Notes under the pieces: model-generated
What the model was told of the DNA's origin: nothing
What the model saw: only the letters and a program-made list of their open reading frames with translations
Databases searched by the model: none
Assembly: GCA_021828285.1 (NCBI GenBank)
Contig: JAKASG010000008.1
Span: 1-60,613 of the forward strand
Reading direction: 5' to 3'
Length of the DNA: 60,613 bases
Origin: Acidobacteriota bacterium
Lineage (GTDB): Bacteria > Acidobacteriota > Terriglobia > UBA7540
In this document: one piece after another, positions 8,446 through 15,961 of the stretch
Layout: every line of letters starts with the position of its first letter
Numbering within the stretch: position 1 is the first letter of the stretch
Program-made: the position numbers and the translations under genes

Positions 8446-10884
8446 CTATTGTGTCAGCGGCGTTGCGGCAACCAGCTTATCGTTCACGGTTCGAAAGCTC
8501 AGCTTGTCGTTCTCCAGAACAATTTCCACCACGGAAGGCGGCTGGATCTCGCCTTGAATCAAAGCCTCCGAAAGCGGATCCTCAACGTATCTTTGCAACG
8601 CCCGCCGCAACGGACGCGCGCCGTAAGACCGGTCTGTGCATGTTTTCTCCACCACCCAGCGTGCGGCGTCAGATGAAAAGCCGACCGAAATATTTTTTGC
8701 GGCAAGGTTCTGGTTAATCTGATTGACCAGCAAGTCAACGATCTGAATGAGGTCACTTTCCGTCAAGGCGTTGAACACGATGATTTCATCCAGCCGGTTC
8801 AAAAACTCGGGATTGAAGAGCCGCTTGACCTCGCTCAGCACCAGCTCTTCCACCTTCTTCTCGGTTGCGCCCTCGGCTGCAGACTGGAAGCCGAGACTCG
8901 CCCGCCGCTCGAGGTAACGCGCTCCAATGTTCGACGTCATGATCAGGATCGTATTTTTGAAATCGACGGTGTTTCCCAAGCCGTCGGTCAACTGGCCGTC
9001 TTCAAAGACCTGCAAAAGGATGTTGAAAATGTCCGGGTGCGCTTTCTCGATTTCATCGAGCAGCACCACCGAGTAAGGCGTCCGCCGAACGCGTTCCGTC
9101 ATCTGGCCGCCCTCCTCGTAGCCGACATAGCCCGGAGGCGAGCCAATCAGCTTTGAGACGGAGTGTTTCTCCATAAATTCCGACATGTCGAAGCGGATCA
9201 ACGAGCGTTCGCTGCCGAAAAGAAAGGCGGCCAGTGATCGAGCCACTTCCGTCTTCCCGACCGCGGTCGGCCCCAGGAAGAGGAACGATCCCACCGGCCG
9301 GCCCGGCGCCTTTAATCCCGCCCGGGAGCGCCGGATGGCTCGCGCCAGCGCGGAAATCGCCCGGTCCTGGCTGACGACGCGTTTGTGAAGCTCGTCCTCG
9401 ATGCGCAGCAGCTTGGACATTTCTTCTTCTTTGATGGACGAGACGGGAACGCCCGTCCAGCGTGAAACGACGTCTTCGATGTCCTCGCGCGTCACTGCGC
9501 CGATGGCCGCTTCATCGAGATTGTACTTTTCCCGAAGCGCTTTCAAATTTTCCCGTTCTTTGCGTTCCTCGTCAGAATAAAAACGAGCCTTTTCGAATTC
9601 CTGATTGGAAATGGCTGTTTCCATGCGATGCACAACAAATTTGATGCGCTTTTGAACGTCCACCATCTCCGCCGGCAGCGAGCTTTGCCGCAGCTTGACG
9701 CGCGCGCCCGCCTCATCGAGCAGGTCCACGGCCTTATCGGGAAGGAAGCGGTCCGGAATATAACGGTTCGAGTGATAGACGGCCGCCGTCAGCGCGTCAT
9801 CGGTGTAGGTTACGGCATGGAACTTCTCATAGCGTTCTTTGATGCCGAACAGGATTTTAATCGCCTGGTCCTCGGTCGGAGGCGGAACCTTGACCGCCTG
9901 AAAACGCCGCTCGAGCGAGCGGTCCCGCTCGATGGACTTGCGGTATTCGCCGGGCGTCGTCGCGCCGATGCATTGAATCTCTCCGCGTGAAAGCGCCGGC
10001 TTCAGGATGTTGGCCGCGTCGAGCGATCCTTCCGCGGAGCCCGCGCCCACCAGCGTGTGCAGCTCGTCAATAAAGATGATGGCGTTCTGCGACTCCATCA
10101 GCTCCTTCATGATCGTCTTGAGCCGCTCTTCAAACTGGCCGCGATATTTCGTGCCTGCCACGATGAGTGAAAGGTCGAGCGCGAGGATGCGCTTGTCGGC
10201 AAGGAACGGGGGGACATTGCCCTCCGAAATGCGCTCGGCCAACCCCTCGACGATGGCCGTCTTTCCGACCCCCGGCTCACCGATCAGGACCGGATTGTTC
10301 TTCGTCCGCCGGCAGAGGATCTGGACAACGCGATCGACTTCGCCTTCCCGGCCGACAAGCGGGTCGAGGAGGTTTTCGTGCGCCGCCTGCGTCAGATCGC
10401 GGCTGAATTCGGAGAGCAGCGATGATTCTTTCGGACGGTTCGAGGACGCTTTCTCGCTTTGCTGCCGCGCGAGTTCTTCCCGCAGAACGCCCAGGCGCAA
10501 GCCGCGCTCGTGCAGGATTTCCGCGGCAAAGGACTTGTCTTCGCGCAAGAGCCCGAGAAGCAAGTGTTCCGTGCCGATGTGCTTATGGGTCAGCCGTTCG
10601 GCTTCTTCCGCCGCATAAGCGAGCACGCGCTTGCACTCCTGGCTCAGCGGAAGCTCGACCGACGTCGAAACTTTTTCCCGAACCGGCGTCCGGGTTTCCA
10701 CGTGTTTGCGGATGGATTCAATCGAGGCATGCGAACGGAGAAAGCGGTTGGTGAGCGCTTTATCTTCGCGCAGCAAGCCGAGGAGCAGATGCTCGGTCTC
10801 GATATAAGGGCTTCCGAACTGGCTCGCTTCGTACCGTGCGAAAAAGATGACGCGCCGAGCCTTCTCCGTGTATCTTTCGAACAT
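8446..10884 (-). CDS. clpC: ClpC-type ATP-dependent unfoldase (Hsp100, class I)
   Basis: AAA+ unfoldase that delivers substrates to the ClpP peptidase. The 812-aa chain has two N-terminal Clp_N repeats (about 1-145; MFERYTEKARRVIFFARYEA, HLLLGLLRE twice), a first AAA+ module (GEPGVGKT about residue 205, IIFIDELHTL), a short UVR-like middle segment with the Gln/Glu/Lys pattern around 410-450, and a second AAA+ module (GPTAVGKT about residue 540). The Ala in that last motif replaces the usual Gly of GPTGVGKT. The length and short middle domain favour ClpC over ClpB or ClpA. GAGGGGC precedes the ATG. It lies between lolD and bamA on the same strand; no mcsA/mcsB/ctsR genes are nearby. Confidence 0.93.
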   Translation of the reverse strand: MFERYTEKARRVIFFARYEASQFGSPYIETEHLLLGLLREDKALTNRFLRSHASIESIRKHVETRTPVREKVSTSVELPLSQECKRVLAYAAEEAERLTHKHIGTEHLLLGLLREDKSFAAEILHERGLRLGVLREELARQQSEKASSNRPKESSLLSEFSRDLTQAAHENLLDPLVGREGEVDRVVQILCRRTKNNPVLIGEPGVGKTAIVEGLAERISEGNVPPFLADKRILALDLSLIVAGTKYRGQFEERLKTIMKELMESQNAIIFIDELHTLVGAGSAEGSLDAANILKPALSRGEIQCIGATTPGEYRKSIERDRSLERRFQAVKVPPPTEDQAIKILFGIKERYEKFHAVTYTDDALTAAVYHSNRYIPDRFLPDKAVDLLDEAGARVKLRQSSLPAEMVDVQKRIKFVVHRMETAISNQEFEKARFYSDEERKERENLKALREKYNLDEAAIGAVTREDIEDVVSRWTGVPVSSIKEEEMSKLLRIEDELHKRVVSQDRAISALARAIRRSRAGLKAPGRPVGSFLFLGPTAVGKTEVARSLAAFLFGSERSLIRFDMSEFMEKHSVSKLIGSPPGYVGYEEGGQMTERVRRTPYSVVLLDEIEKAHPDIFNILLQVFEDGQLTDGLGNTVDFKNTILIMTSNIGARYLERRASLGFQSAAEGATEKKVEELVLSEVKRLFNPEFLNRLDEIIVFNALTESDLIQIVDLLVNQINQNLAAKNISVGFSSDAARWVVEKTCTDRSYGARPLRRALQRYVEDPLSEALIQGEIQPPSVVEIVLENDKLSFRTVNDKLVAATPLTQ

Positions 10885-10944
10885 AGCCCCTCAGGTCTTC
10901 AATCGCGCTCCGCGAACTGCCCCCGACTGTCTGCCGCGGAACCG

Positions 10945-11649
10945 TCACTCCAAGCTCGAAACGGCAGCCTCCTGAAGCGTGCCGCCCGCCAAACGCAGCT
11001 TGCGGTCAGCCCGTCCTGCCAATTCCGTATTGTGTGTCGCCATCACCGAGGTCAAACCATAACTTCGATGCAGCCGCGCCAGCAATTCCATCACGAGAGC
11101 GGCAGTCCTATGGTCCAAATTGCCCGTCGGTTCATCGGCCAGCAACAGCCGAGGCCCGTTGGCCAGAGCCCTCGCCAACGCCACACGCTGTTGTTCTCCG
11201 CCGGAAAGCTCGCCGGCTCGCCGGCCGGAAATTTTTCCGAGTCCCACCTCTTCGAGCAACTCTTGGGCGCGTCTACGCGCCTTTGGGAACTCCGCTCCCG
11301 CTACCAACTGAGGAAGCATCACGTTCTCGCGGGCCGTGAATTCGGGCAGCAGGTGGTGCAACTGCCAGACAAATCCCACGCTCGAGTTCCGGTAAGCCGC
11401 GCGGCCGTTCGCATCGAGCGCGGTCAACGGCTTCCCAGCGAAGTATAGCTCACCTCGCGTCGGAGTGTCCAGCGCCGCCAAAAGGTGCAATAGGGTTGTT
11501 TTCCCCGATCCGGACTCGCCCACGAGCGCGACCATTTCCCCCTCATGAATTTCGAAGTTGAGGTCCGCAAAGACAACAACATCCTCATCAACCGAGGGGA
11601 AGGCTTTGGCGAGATGCCCAGCTCGGATTAAGGGCGTGCTTTCCGTCAT
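10945..11649 (-). CDS. lolD: Lipoprotein-releasing system ATP-binding protein LolD
   Basis: ATPase of the LolCDE-type ABC complex, which extracts outer-membrane lipoproteins from the inner membrane for transfer to LolA. The 234-aa protein carries Walker A GESGSGKTT, the Q-loop in VGFVWQLHHLLPEFTA (a LolD/MacB-type feature), signature LSGGEQQRVALARAL, Walker B LLLADEPTGNLD and the switch His in MATHN. It lies 60 nt upstream of clpC and downstream of the permease gene lolC/E, from which it is separated only by the vapBC pair. Linkage to a LolC/E-type permease supports Lol rather than a MacB function. Confidence 0.9.
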   Translation of the reverse strand: MTESTPLIRAGHLAKAFPSVDEDVVVFADLNFEIHEGEMVALVGESGSGKTTLLHLLAALDTPTRGELYFAGKPLTALDANGRAAYRNSSVGFVWQLHHLLPEFTARENVMLPQLVAGAEFPKARRRAQELLEEVGLGKISGRRAGELSGGEQQRVALARALANGPRLLLADEPTGNLDHRTAALVMELLARLHRSYGLTSVMATHNTELAGRADRKLRLAGGTLQEAAVSSLE

Positions 11650-11666
11650 GAGAATTCGGATTATCC

Positions 11667-11683
11667 GGGCGCCAGGGGCGCCC
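11667..11683. repeat. Short perfect inverted repeat between vapC and lolD
   Basis: GGGCGCC and GGCGCCC (7 bp) around a 3-nt centre, in the 55-nt gap after vapC. It could form a stem-loop in the minus-strand transcript. The nonamer ATGACGGAA occurs both at the lolD start codon and immediately after the vapC coding end. Confidence 0.45.
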
Positions 11684-11704
11684 TTTCGCGGCCTGTCTCT
11701 TCCG

Positions 11705-12094
11705 TCATAGGGCGGAGACTACGTCCGTTTTCTTGAAATCCTCGCCTTTAAATAGAAGAGGCTCGTCGGTTGCTTTAGCGAGGGCATAGGCGAAGCAATC
11801 GCCGAAGTTCAGTCCCGCCGGGTGGCGGCCCTTGCCGAAATCGTGGAACGCCTGGCGCGCGAGAAGAATCTGCCCGATGCTCACGGGTTCGATCACAACG
11901 CCGATTCGCCGGAACAGCGCGTCACACTGATGGAGAACTTCAGTGCCGAATTGCCCGTCGAGAACGATGGAGAGTTCCAGGAAATTGCCTGCCGAGATGC
12001 GGCAGCGCGGGGCGCGGCTGATGGCCCCGATGTAGACCCCCGAATCGGGCTCTTCCGTAAGGATGGCGATGATCGGCGAAGTGTCGAGGATCAT
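11705..12094 (-). CDS. vapC: PIN-domain ribonuclease toxin (VapC family)
   Basis: Toxin of a type II VapBC module, an Mg2+-dependent endoribonuclease that usually cleaves tRNA or rRNA. The 129-aa PIN domain shows the expected acidic residues: Asp4 in ILDTSPI, Glu in GNFLELS, Asp in LNFGDCFAYALA and a late Asp in FKGEDFKKTD. The C-terminal block (GLNFGDCFAYALAK, then LLFKGEDF) is typical of chromosomal VapC proteins. The ATG overlaps the vapB stop by 4 nt, the standard translational coupling. It sits between two lol genes rather than in an island. RNA target unknown. Confidence 0.9.
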   Translation of the reverse strand: MILDTSPIIAILTEEPDSGVYIGAISRAPRCRISAGNFLELSIVLDGQFGTEVLHQCDALFRRIGVVIEPVSIGQILLARQAFHDFGKGRHPAGLNFGDCFAYALAKATDEPLLFKGEDFKKTDVVSAL

Positions 12095-12363
12095 TTGGGC
12101 AGGCCGTGCTCGTCGTAGAGGAATTCAGCGTGATCGAGATAAGGGCGTCTGACGTGGACGGAGGCGCGCTTGGCGATGGCCCGAATGTCAGCGGCGAGCG
12201 CTTCAGAATTGCGCTTGTGAAGACGCTCATAGCGTTCACGCAATGCCTCGGTGACGGCGCAGGTCAGGGTCTCTCCCGTCTCCTCGGCGATCGCACGCGC
12301 CAGACGATGGGCTTCCGGCTCCTTGACGTTCAGGCTGACGCTTTTTCTAGCTTTCTGTACCAT
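12091..12363 (-). CDS. vapB: VapB-type antitoxin
   Basis: Cognate antitoxin and probable autorepressor of the vapC gene it overlaps. The 90-aa product opens with ARKSVSLNVKEPEAHRLARA, a PSK/VapB-like DNA-binding segment, followed by GETLTCAVTEALRERYERL. The C-terminal half (RRPYLDHAEFLYDEHGLPK) would be the toxin-wrapping tail. An upstream in-frame ATG exists at 12450, but an AGAAGGA ribosome-binding site lies 7 nt before the ATG at 12363 and the family motif begins there. A promoter-like pair immediately upstream suggests independent transcription inside the lol series. Confidence 0.82.
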   Translation of the reverse strand: MVQKARKSVSLNVKEPEAHRLARAIAEETGETLTCAVTEALRERYERLHKRNSEALAADIRAIAKRASVHVRRPYLDHAEFLYDEHGLPK

Positions 12364-12379
12364 TTGTCTGTCCTTCTTT

Positions 12380-12408
12380 ACTCTAATCCATTTGTGCTCG
12401 CTTGACAA
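12380..12408 (-). promoter_or_regulatory. Candidate promoter for vapBC
   Basis: On the minus strand TTGTCA (12403-12408) and TAGAGT (12380-12385) are separated by exactly 17 nt. Initiation would fall near 12373, within a few bases of the vapB ribosome-binding site, so the assignment is tentative. Confidence 0.35.
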
Positions 12409-12468
12409 GCACCTCGAACCACCCGGCAAAAGGGAAGCGAATGGACGCAACGCTTCATCTTAGGGATG

Positions 12469-13698
12469 TTATTCGTACCTCAAAACCTCCGCCGGCTCGA
12501 GGTGCGCCGCGCGCTCCGCGGGGTAGAGCGTGGCGAGCAGGCTGATCGCGAGCGCCACGAGCGCAATCCAGACGCCATCCCACGGTCTCGGATGAAAAGG
12601 AACGAACGAGACCGCGTAAACCCGGGGCGAAAGTGGAATCAGATGAAATCGCTCGCCGGCCCAGGAGAGGCCGTACCCCAGAATGAGCCCAAGCGCCGTT
12701 CCAATCGCCCCGATCAGCAGACCGTGAAGCGTGAAAATTCTCGCCACCTGTTTCGGCTTTGCGCCCACGGACATCAGCACCGCAATGTCGCGGTGCTTTT
12801 CCATCACCATCATGGCGAGGACAATGAGAATGTTGAGGGCGGCGACGAGCACGATCAGCCCGATCGTGAGGATGGTCACGAGGCGCTCGAGGTGCAGGGC
12901 GTTAAAAAGCGAACGGTTTTGCTCCATCCAGGTCGTCGTCGTAAAGCCCGGCCCCGCCGCTCGGCGAATCTCGCCCGCTGCCTGCTCCGCGCGATTGACG
13001 TTGTCGAGCTTGAATTCGATGGCATTCACCAGATTCGGCAGATCGAAAAGCTTCTGCGCCGAATTGAGATTTGTGAACGCCCAGCCCGAATCGAAATCGT
13101 AGAACCCGGAGTTGAAAATGCCCACCACGCGAAAATGCTGGAACTTCGGCACCACGGCAAAGGGAGTCAAATAGCCCTGAGGGCTCGTCACCAGAACCGT
13201 GTCTCCGACGAATACACCAAGCGATTGGGCGAGCTTGCGGCCGACGACAATGGGGTCGGCGCCGGGAAATTTTTGGGAAAGCCCGGCGAGCGAGCCTTCG
13301 CGAATCCGCGCGAGCAAATCGCCGACACGAACCTCTTGCCGAGGATCAATGCCTTTCAGGATGACGCCTTCGGCACGCGATTGGCTTGAAATCAGGACTT
13401 CTTCATAAAGCGCGGGAGAATCCGCGACGACGTGCGGCAAATGCGCAAGGCGATCCGCCAGCGCGTCATAGTTTCGAATGCCGTGGTTGCTCGCGCGCAG
13501 AAGATTGACGTCGGCCGTCGCGCCCAACAGCCGATTTTCAAGGGCTTCGCGAAATCCGTTGTTGACCGCGAGGGCGATCACCAGCGCCGCAACGCCCGCC
13601 ATGACGCCCAGCACGGAAATCACCGTGATCACGGAAATTACCGCCTGCCGCCGCTTGGCTTGTAAATACCGAAGGGCAACAAACCATTCGAAGCGCAT
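12469..13698 (-). CDS. Lipoprotein-releasing ABC transporter permease (LolC/LolE type)
   Basis: Inner-membrane permease of the lipoprotein-release complex. The 409-aa protein begins with FEWFVALRYLQAKRRQAVIS, the LolC/E N-terminal signature. It has one membrane helix (about 22-48), a large periplasmic MacB-like domain (about 50-265), and three closing helices within the FtsX domain (about 270-400) with GAKPKQVARIF at the coupling loop. It ends with PAEVLRYE, typical of LolC/E. Only one permease gene is present, so it may act as a homodimer with LolD. It is the first gene of the minus-strand envelope series and diverges from proS. Confidence 0.9.
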   Translation of the reverse strand: MRFEWFVALRYLQAKRRQAVISVITVISVLGVMAGVAALVIALAVNNGFREALENRLLGATADVNLLRASNHGIRNYDALADRLAHLPHVVADSPALYEEVLISSQSRAEGVILKGIDPRQEVRVGDLLARIREGSLAGLSQKFPGADPIVVGRKLAQSLGVFVGDTVLVTSPQGYLTPFAVVPKFQHFRVVGIFNSGFYDFDSGWAFTNLNSAQKLFDLPNLVNAIEFKLDNVNRAEQAAGEIRRAAGPGFTTTTWMEQNRSLFNALHLERLVTILTIGLIVLVAALNILIVLAMMVMEKHRDIAVLMSVGAKPKQVARIFTLHGLLIGAIGTALGLILGYGLSWAGERFHLIPLSPRVYAVSFVPFHPRPWDGVWIALVALAISLLATLYPAERAAHLEPAEVLRYE

Positions 13699-13752
13699 GC
13701 TTTTCCAACATTAACACAAGCGGCCCTTACAGTCCTTTCTTCGAACGTTTTC

Positions 13753-13782
13753 TTGACAACACGTGTATCCTTCCCCAACAAT
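13753..13782 (+). promoter_or_regulatory. Candidate promoter for the proS transcript
   Basis: A perfect TTGACA (13753-13758) and AACAAT (13777-13782, 4/6) are 18 nt apart in the 162-nt divergent gap between lolC/E and proS. A leader of about 70 nt would result. No T-box was recognised. Confidence 0.4.
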
Positions 13783-13860
13783 GCCTTTTTGCCTTGTCGT
13801 AGCGCCTGCATGAGGGCGGCTGCGCCCATCTGAGCCAGGGCCGCCTTACGGAGCGTAAGA

Positions 13861-15558
13861 ATGCGCTGGAGTCAAGTCTTCATCCCGACGCTGAGGGAAG
13901 TTCCGGCCGAGGCGGAAGCCGCAAGCCATCGGCTCCTGCTGCGCGCCGGCTACATTCGGCAGGTCTCGGCGGGCATTTTTGCCTCGCTCTTTCTCGCGCA
14001 GCGATCCTTCCTGAAGATCACGCAGATTATCCGGGAAGAGATGAACCGCATCGGCGCGCAGGAATTCTATTTGCCCGCGCTCAATCCCGCCGAGCTTTGG
14101 CAGGAATCGGGCCGCTGGAGCGCGGACGTGCTGTTCAAATTCAAGGATCGCGGCGGTCACGACTTGTGCCTCGGCATGACGCACGAAGAAGAAATGACGA
14201 ACATTGCCCGGTCGGAGCTGCGCTCTTACAAGCAACTGCCCCAAATCTGGTACCAGATCCAGGAAAAATTCCGCGACGAACCGCGGCCAAAATCCGGGCT
14301 GTTGCGCCTGCGCCAGTTCATGATGAAAGACTCGTATTCCTTCGACCTCGATGATGCTGGGCTCGATTTGAGCTACCAGAAGCATGTGGATGCGTATCAC
14401 CGGATCTTCACGCGGTGCGGCCTGAAGTACTTACACGTCGAGGCCTATTCCGGGATGATGGGCGGGCGCGTATCGAGCGAGTTTACGGCTCCGGCCGAAT
14501 CCGGCGAAGACTGGATCGCATCCTGCGAATGCGGATATGCTGCGAACCTCGAAAAGGCAGAGTCGAAAGCACCGCCGGTCTCGGACCCGCCCGGAGACGC
14601 CCCGCTCGAGCCTTTTTCGACGCCCGGGCAGAAGACGATTGACGATTTGGTGCGCTTCACGCGCGAAGGTCCGGAGCGATTGATCAAGACGCTCGACTAT
14701 ATTGTTGAAAGTAAACCAGTTGTCGTGCTTCTGCGAGGTGACCACTCACTAAGCGAGACGAAATTCGCGTCGTTACTGGGCACGGGCACATATCGCCCTG
14801 CGACTCCCGATGAAGCGTTCGCGCTCCACGGAGCGCATCTCGGCTCGCTGGGGCCTGTGGGACTCAAAGGGGCGCGCCTGATCGCCGACCGCGCGCTCGA
14901 GGGGCGCAAACTGATGATCGCAGGCGCAAATCGCGATGACACGCACTTGCGTAACGTTACGCCGGGCCGGGACTTTGCCGCCGAATATCACGATGTGCGC
15001 GAAGTGGCGGCGGGTGATCTTTGCATCCGATGCGGGCGGCCGCTGCGGCTGACGAAAGCCGTCGAGCTGGGCCACGTCTTCAAACTCGGCCGGCGCTATT
15101 CGGAAACGATGCACGCGACCGTGCTCAATGCTCAAGGCCAGGAGTCTCCGCTGGTAATGGGCTCATACGGGATCGGCGTCGAGCGCATTTTGAGCGCCGC
15201 CGCCGAGCAAAATCACGATGCCGACGGCATGTTCCTGCCGCGCGCGATCGCTCCTTTCGACGTAATCCTGACGGCAGCCAATATGGACGACGCCCGAGTC
15301 CGCGACGCAGCCGGAGAGCTTTATCAGCAAATGCTTGATGCCTCGATCGAGGTGCTATTCGACGACCGCTCCGAGCGGCCCGGCGTGAAATTCAAGGACG
15401 CAGACTTGATCGGCGTGCCCTTCCGCGTTACCGTCGGAAGCAAGAAGATACAGCAGGAGACGGCCGAGATCTTTGACCGCTCGACAAGGCAAAACCAGGA
15501 TGTTAGACTACAGGAGTTGCTCGGCGTTCTGGGGAAGAAGCTCGCTCCGTCATCATAG
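13861..15558 (+). CDS. proS: Prolyl-tRNA synthetase, bacterial type with editing insertion
   Basis: Class II synthetase that charges tRNA-Pro in the cytosol. The 565-aa chain matches bacterial ProS: N-terminal catalytic segment (LLRAGYIRQVSAGIF, about 25-39), motif 2 region RDEPRPKSGLLRLRQFMMKD (about 138-157), an inserted YbaK-like domain that hydrolyses mischarged Ala-tRNA (about 225-385, with KPVVVLLRGDHSLSE and IAGANRDDTH), class II motif 3 in SYGIGVERIL, and the C-terminal anticodon-binding domain (about 460-565). GGAG lies 4 nt before the ATG. It is the first gene of a long plus-strand run of envelope genes. Confidence 0.95.
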   Translation: MRWSQVFIPTLREVPAEAEAASHRLLLRAGYIRQVSAGIFASLFLAQRSFLKITQIIREEMNRIGAQEFYLPALNPAELWQESGRWSADVLFKFKDRGGHDLCLGMTHEEEMTNIARSELRSYKQLPQIWYQIQEKFRDEPRPKSGLLRLRQFMMKDSYSFDLDDAGLDLSYQKHVDAYHRIFTRCGLKYLHVEAYSGMMGGRVSSEFTAPAESGEDWIASCECGYAANLEKAESKAPPVSDPPGDAPLEPFSTPGQKTIDDLVRFTREGPERLIKTLDYIVESKPVVVLLRGDHSLSETKFASLLGTGTYRPATPDEAFALHGAHLGSLGPVGLKGARLIADRALEGRKLMIAGANRDDTHLRNVTPGRDFAAEYHDVREVAAGDLCIRCGRPLRLTKAVELGHVFKLGRRYSETMHATVLNAQGQESPLVMGSYGIGVERILSAAAEQNHDADGMFLPRAIAPFDVILTAANMDDARVRDAAGELYQQMLDASIEVLFDDRSERPGVKFKDADLIGVPFRVTVGSKKIQQETAEIFDRSTRQNQDVRLQELLGVLGKKLAPSS

Positions 15559-15589
15559 GAATCGGCAGTCCTTATAAGGAGATTCGTCC

Positions 15590-15958
15590 ATGCAACTTGA
15601 GGATCGTGGCGCTGGTCGTTTCAAGGGATTCATCGCCCTCGTCATTATCGCCGCTATAATCTTTTTCGCCGTTAAGATGGCGCCTGTCCTGGTGGAGGAA
15701 TATGAGCTCCAGGATTACATTCGCGGACTGGCGGTTGATGTAACCGTCCAATTCCCCCCCGCGACCGTGGATGGCGTGAAAGGCAGAATCCTCTATAAGG
15801 CACGGCACCTTGGGTTGCCGGTCAAGAAAGACGATATCACAGTTGTCCTCGGCCACACCGTGAGCATCTCCGTGGACTACCACGTTCCTGTGAACCTTGA
15901 GTTTTACACGCTCGATCTCCATTTCACACCTTCGGCCCAGAACAACAAACTGCTTTGA
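15590..15958 (+). CDS. Short single-span membrane protein of unknown function
   Basis: 122 aa. Residues 12-31 (FKGFIALVIIAAIIFFAVKM) form one membrane segment. The remaining ~90 residues are soluble and strand-rich, with alternating polar and apolar residues (ITVVLGHTVSISVDYHVPV). The layout, a short N-terminus, one helix and an extracytoplasmic domain, resembles DUF4845-type proteins, but the match is from memory and uncertain. A good AAGGAG sits 10 nt before the ATG. It lies 31 nt after proS and 3 nt before the penicillin-binding protein gene, so co-transcription and an envelope role are likely. Confidence 0.75.
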   Translation: MQLEDRGAGRFKGFIALVIIAAIIFFAVKMAPVLVEEYELQDYIRGLAVDVTVQFPPATVDGVKGRILYKARHLGLPVKKDDITVVLGHTVSISVDYHVPVNLEFYTLDLHFTPSAQNNKLL

Positions 15959-15961
15959 CGC

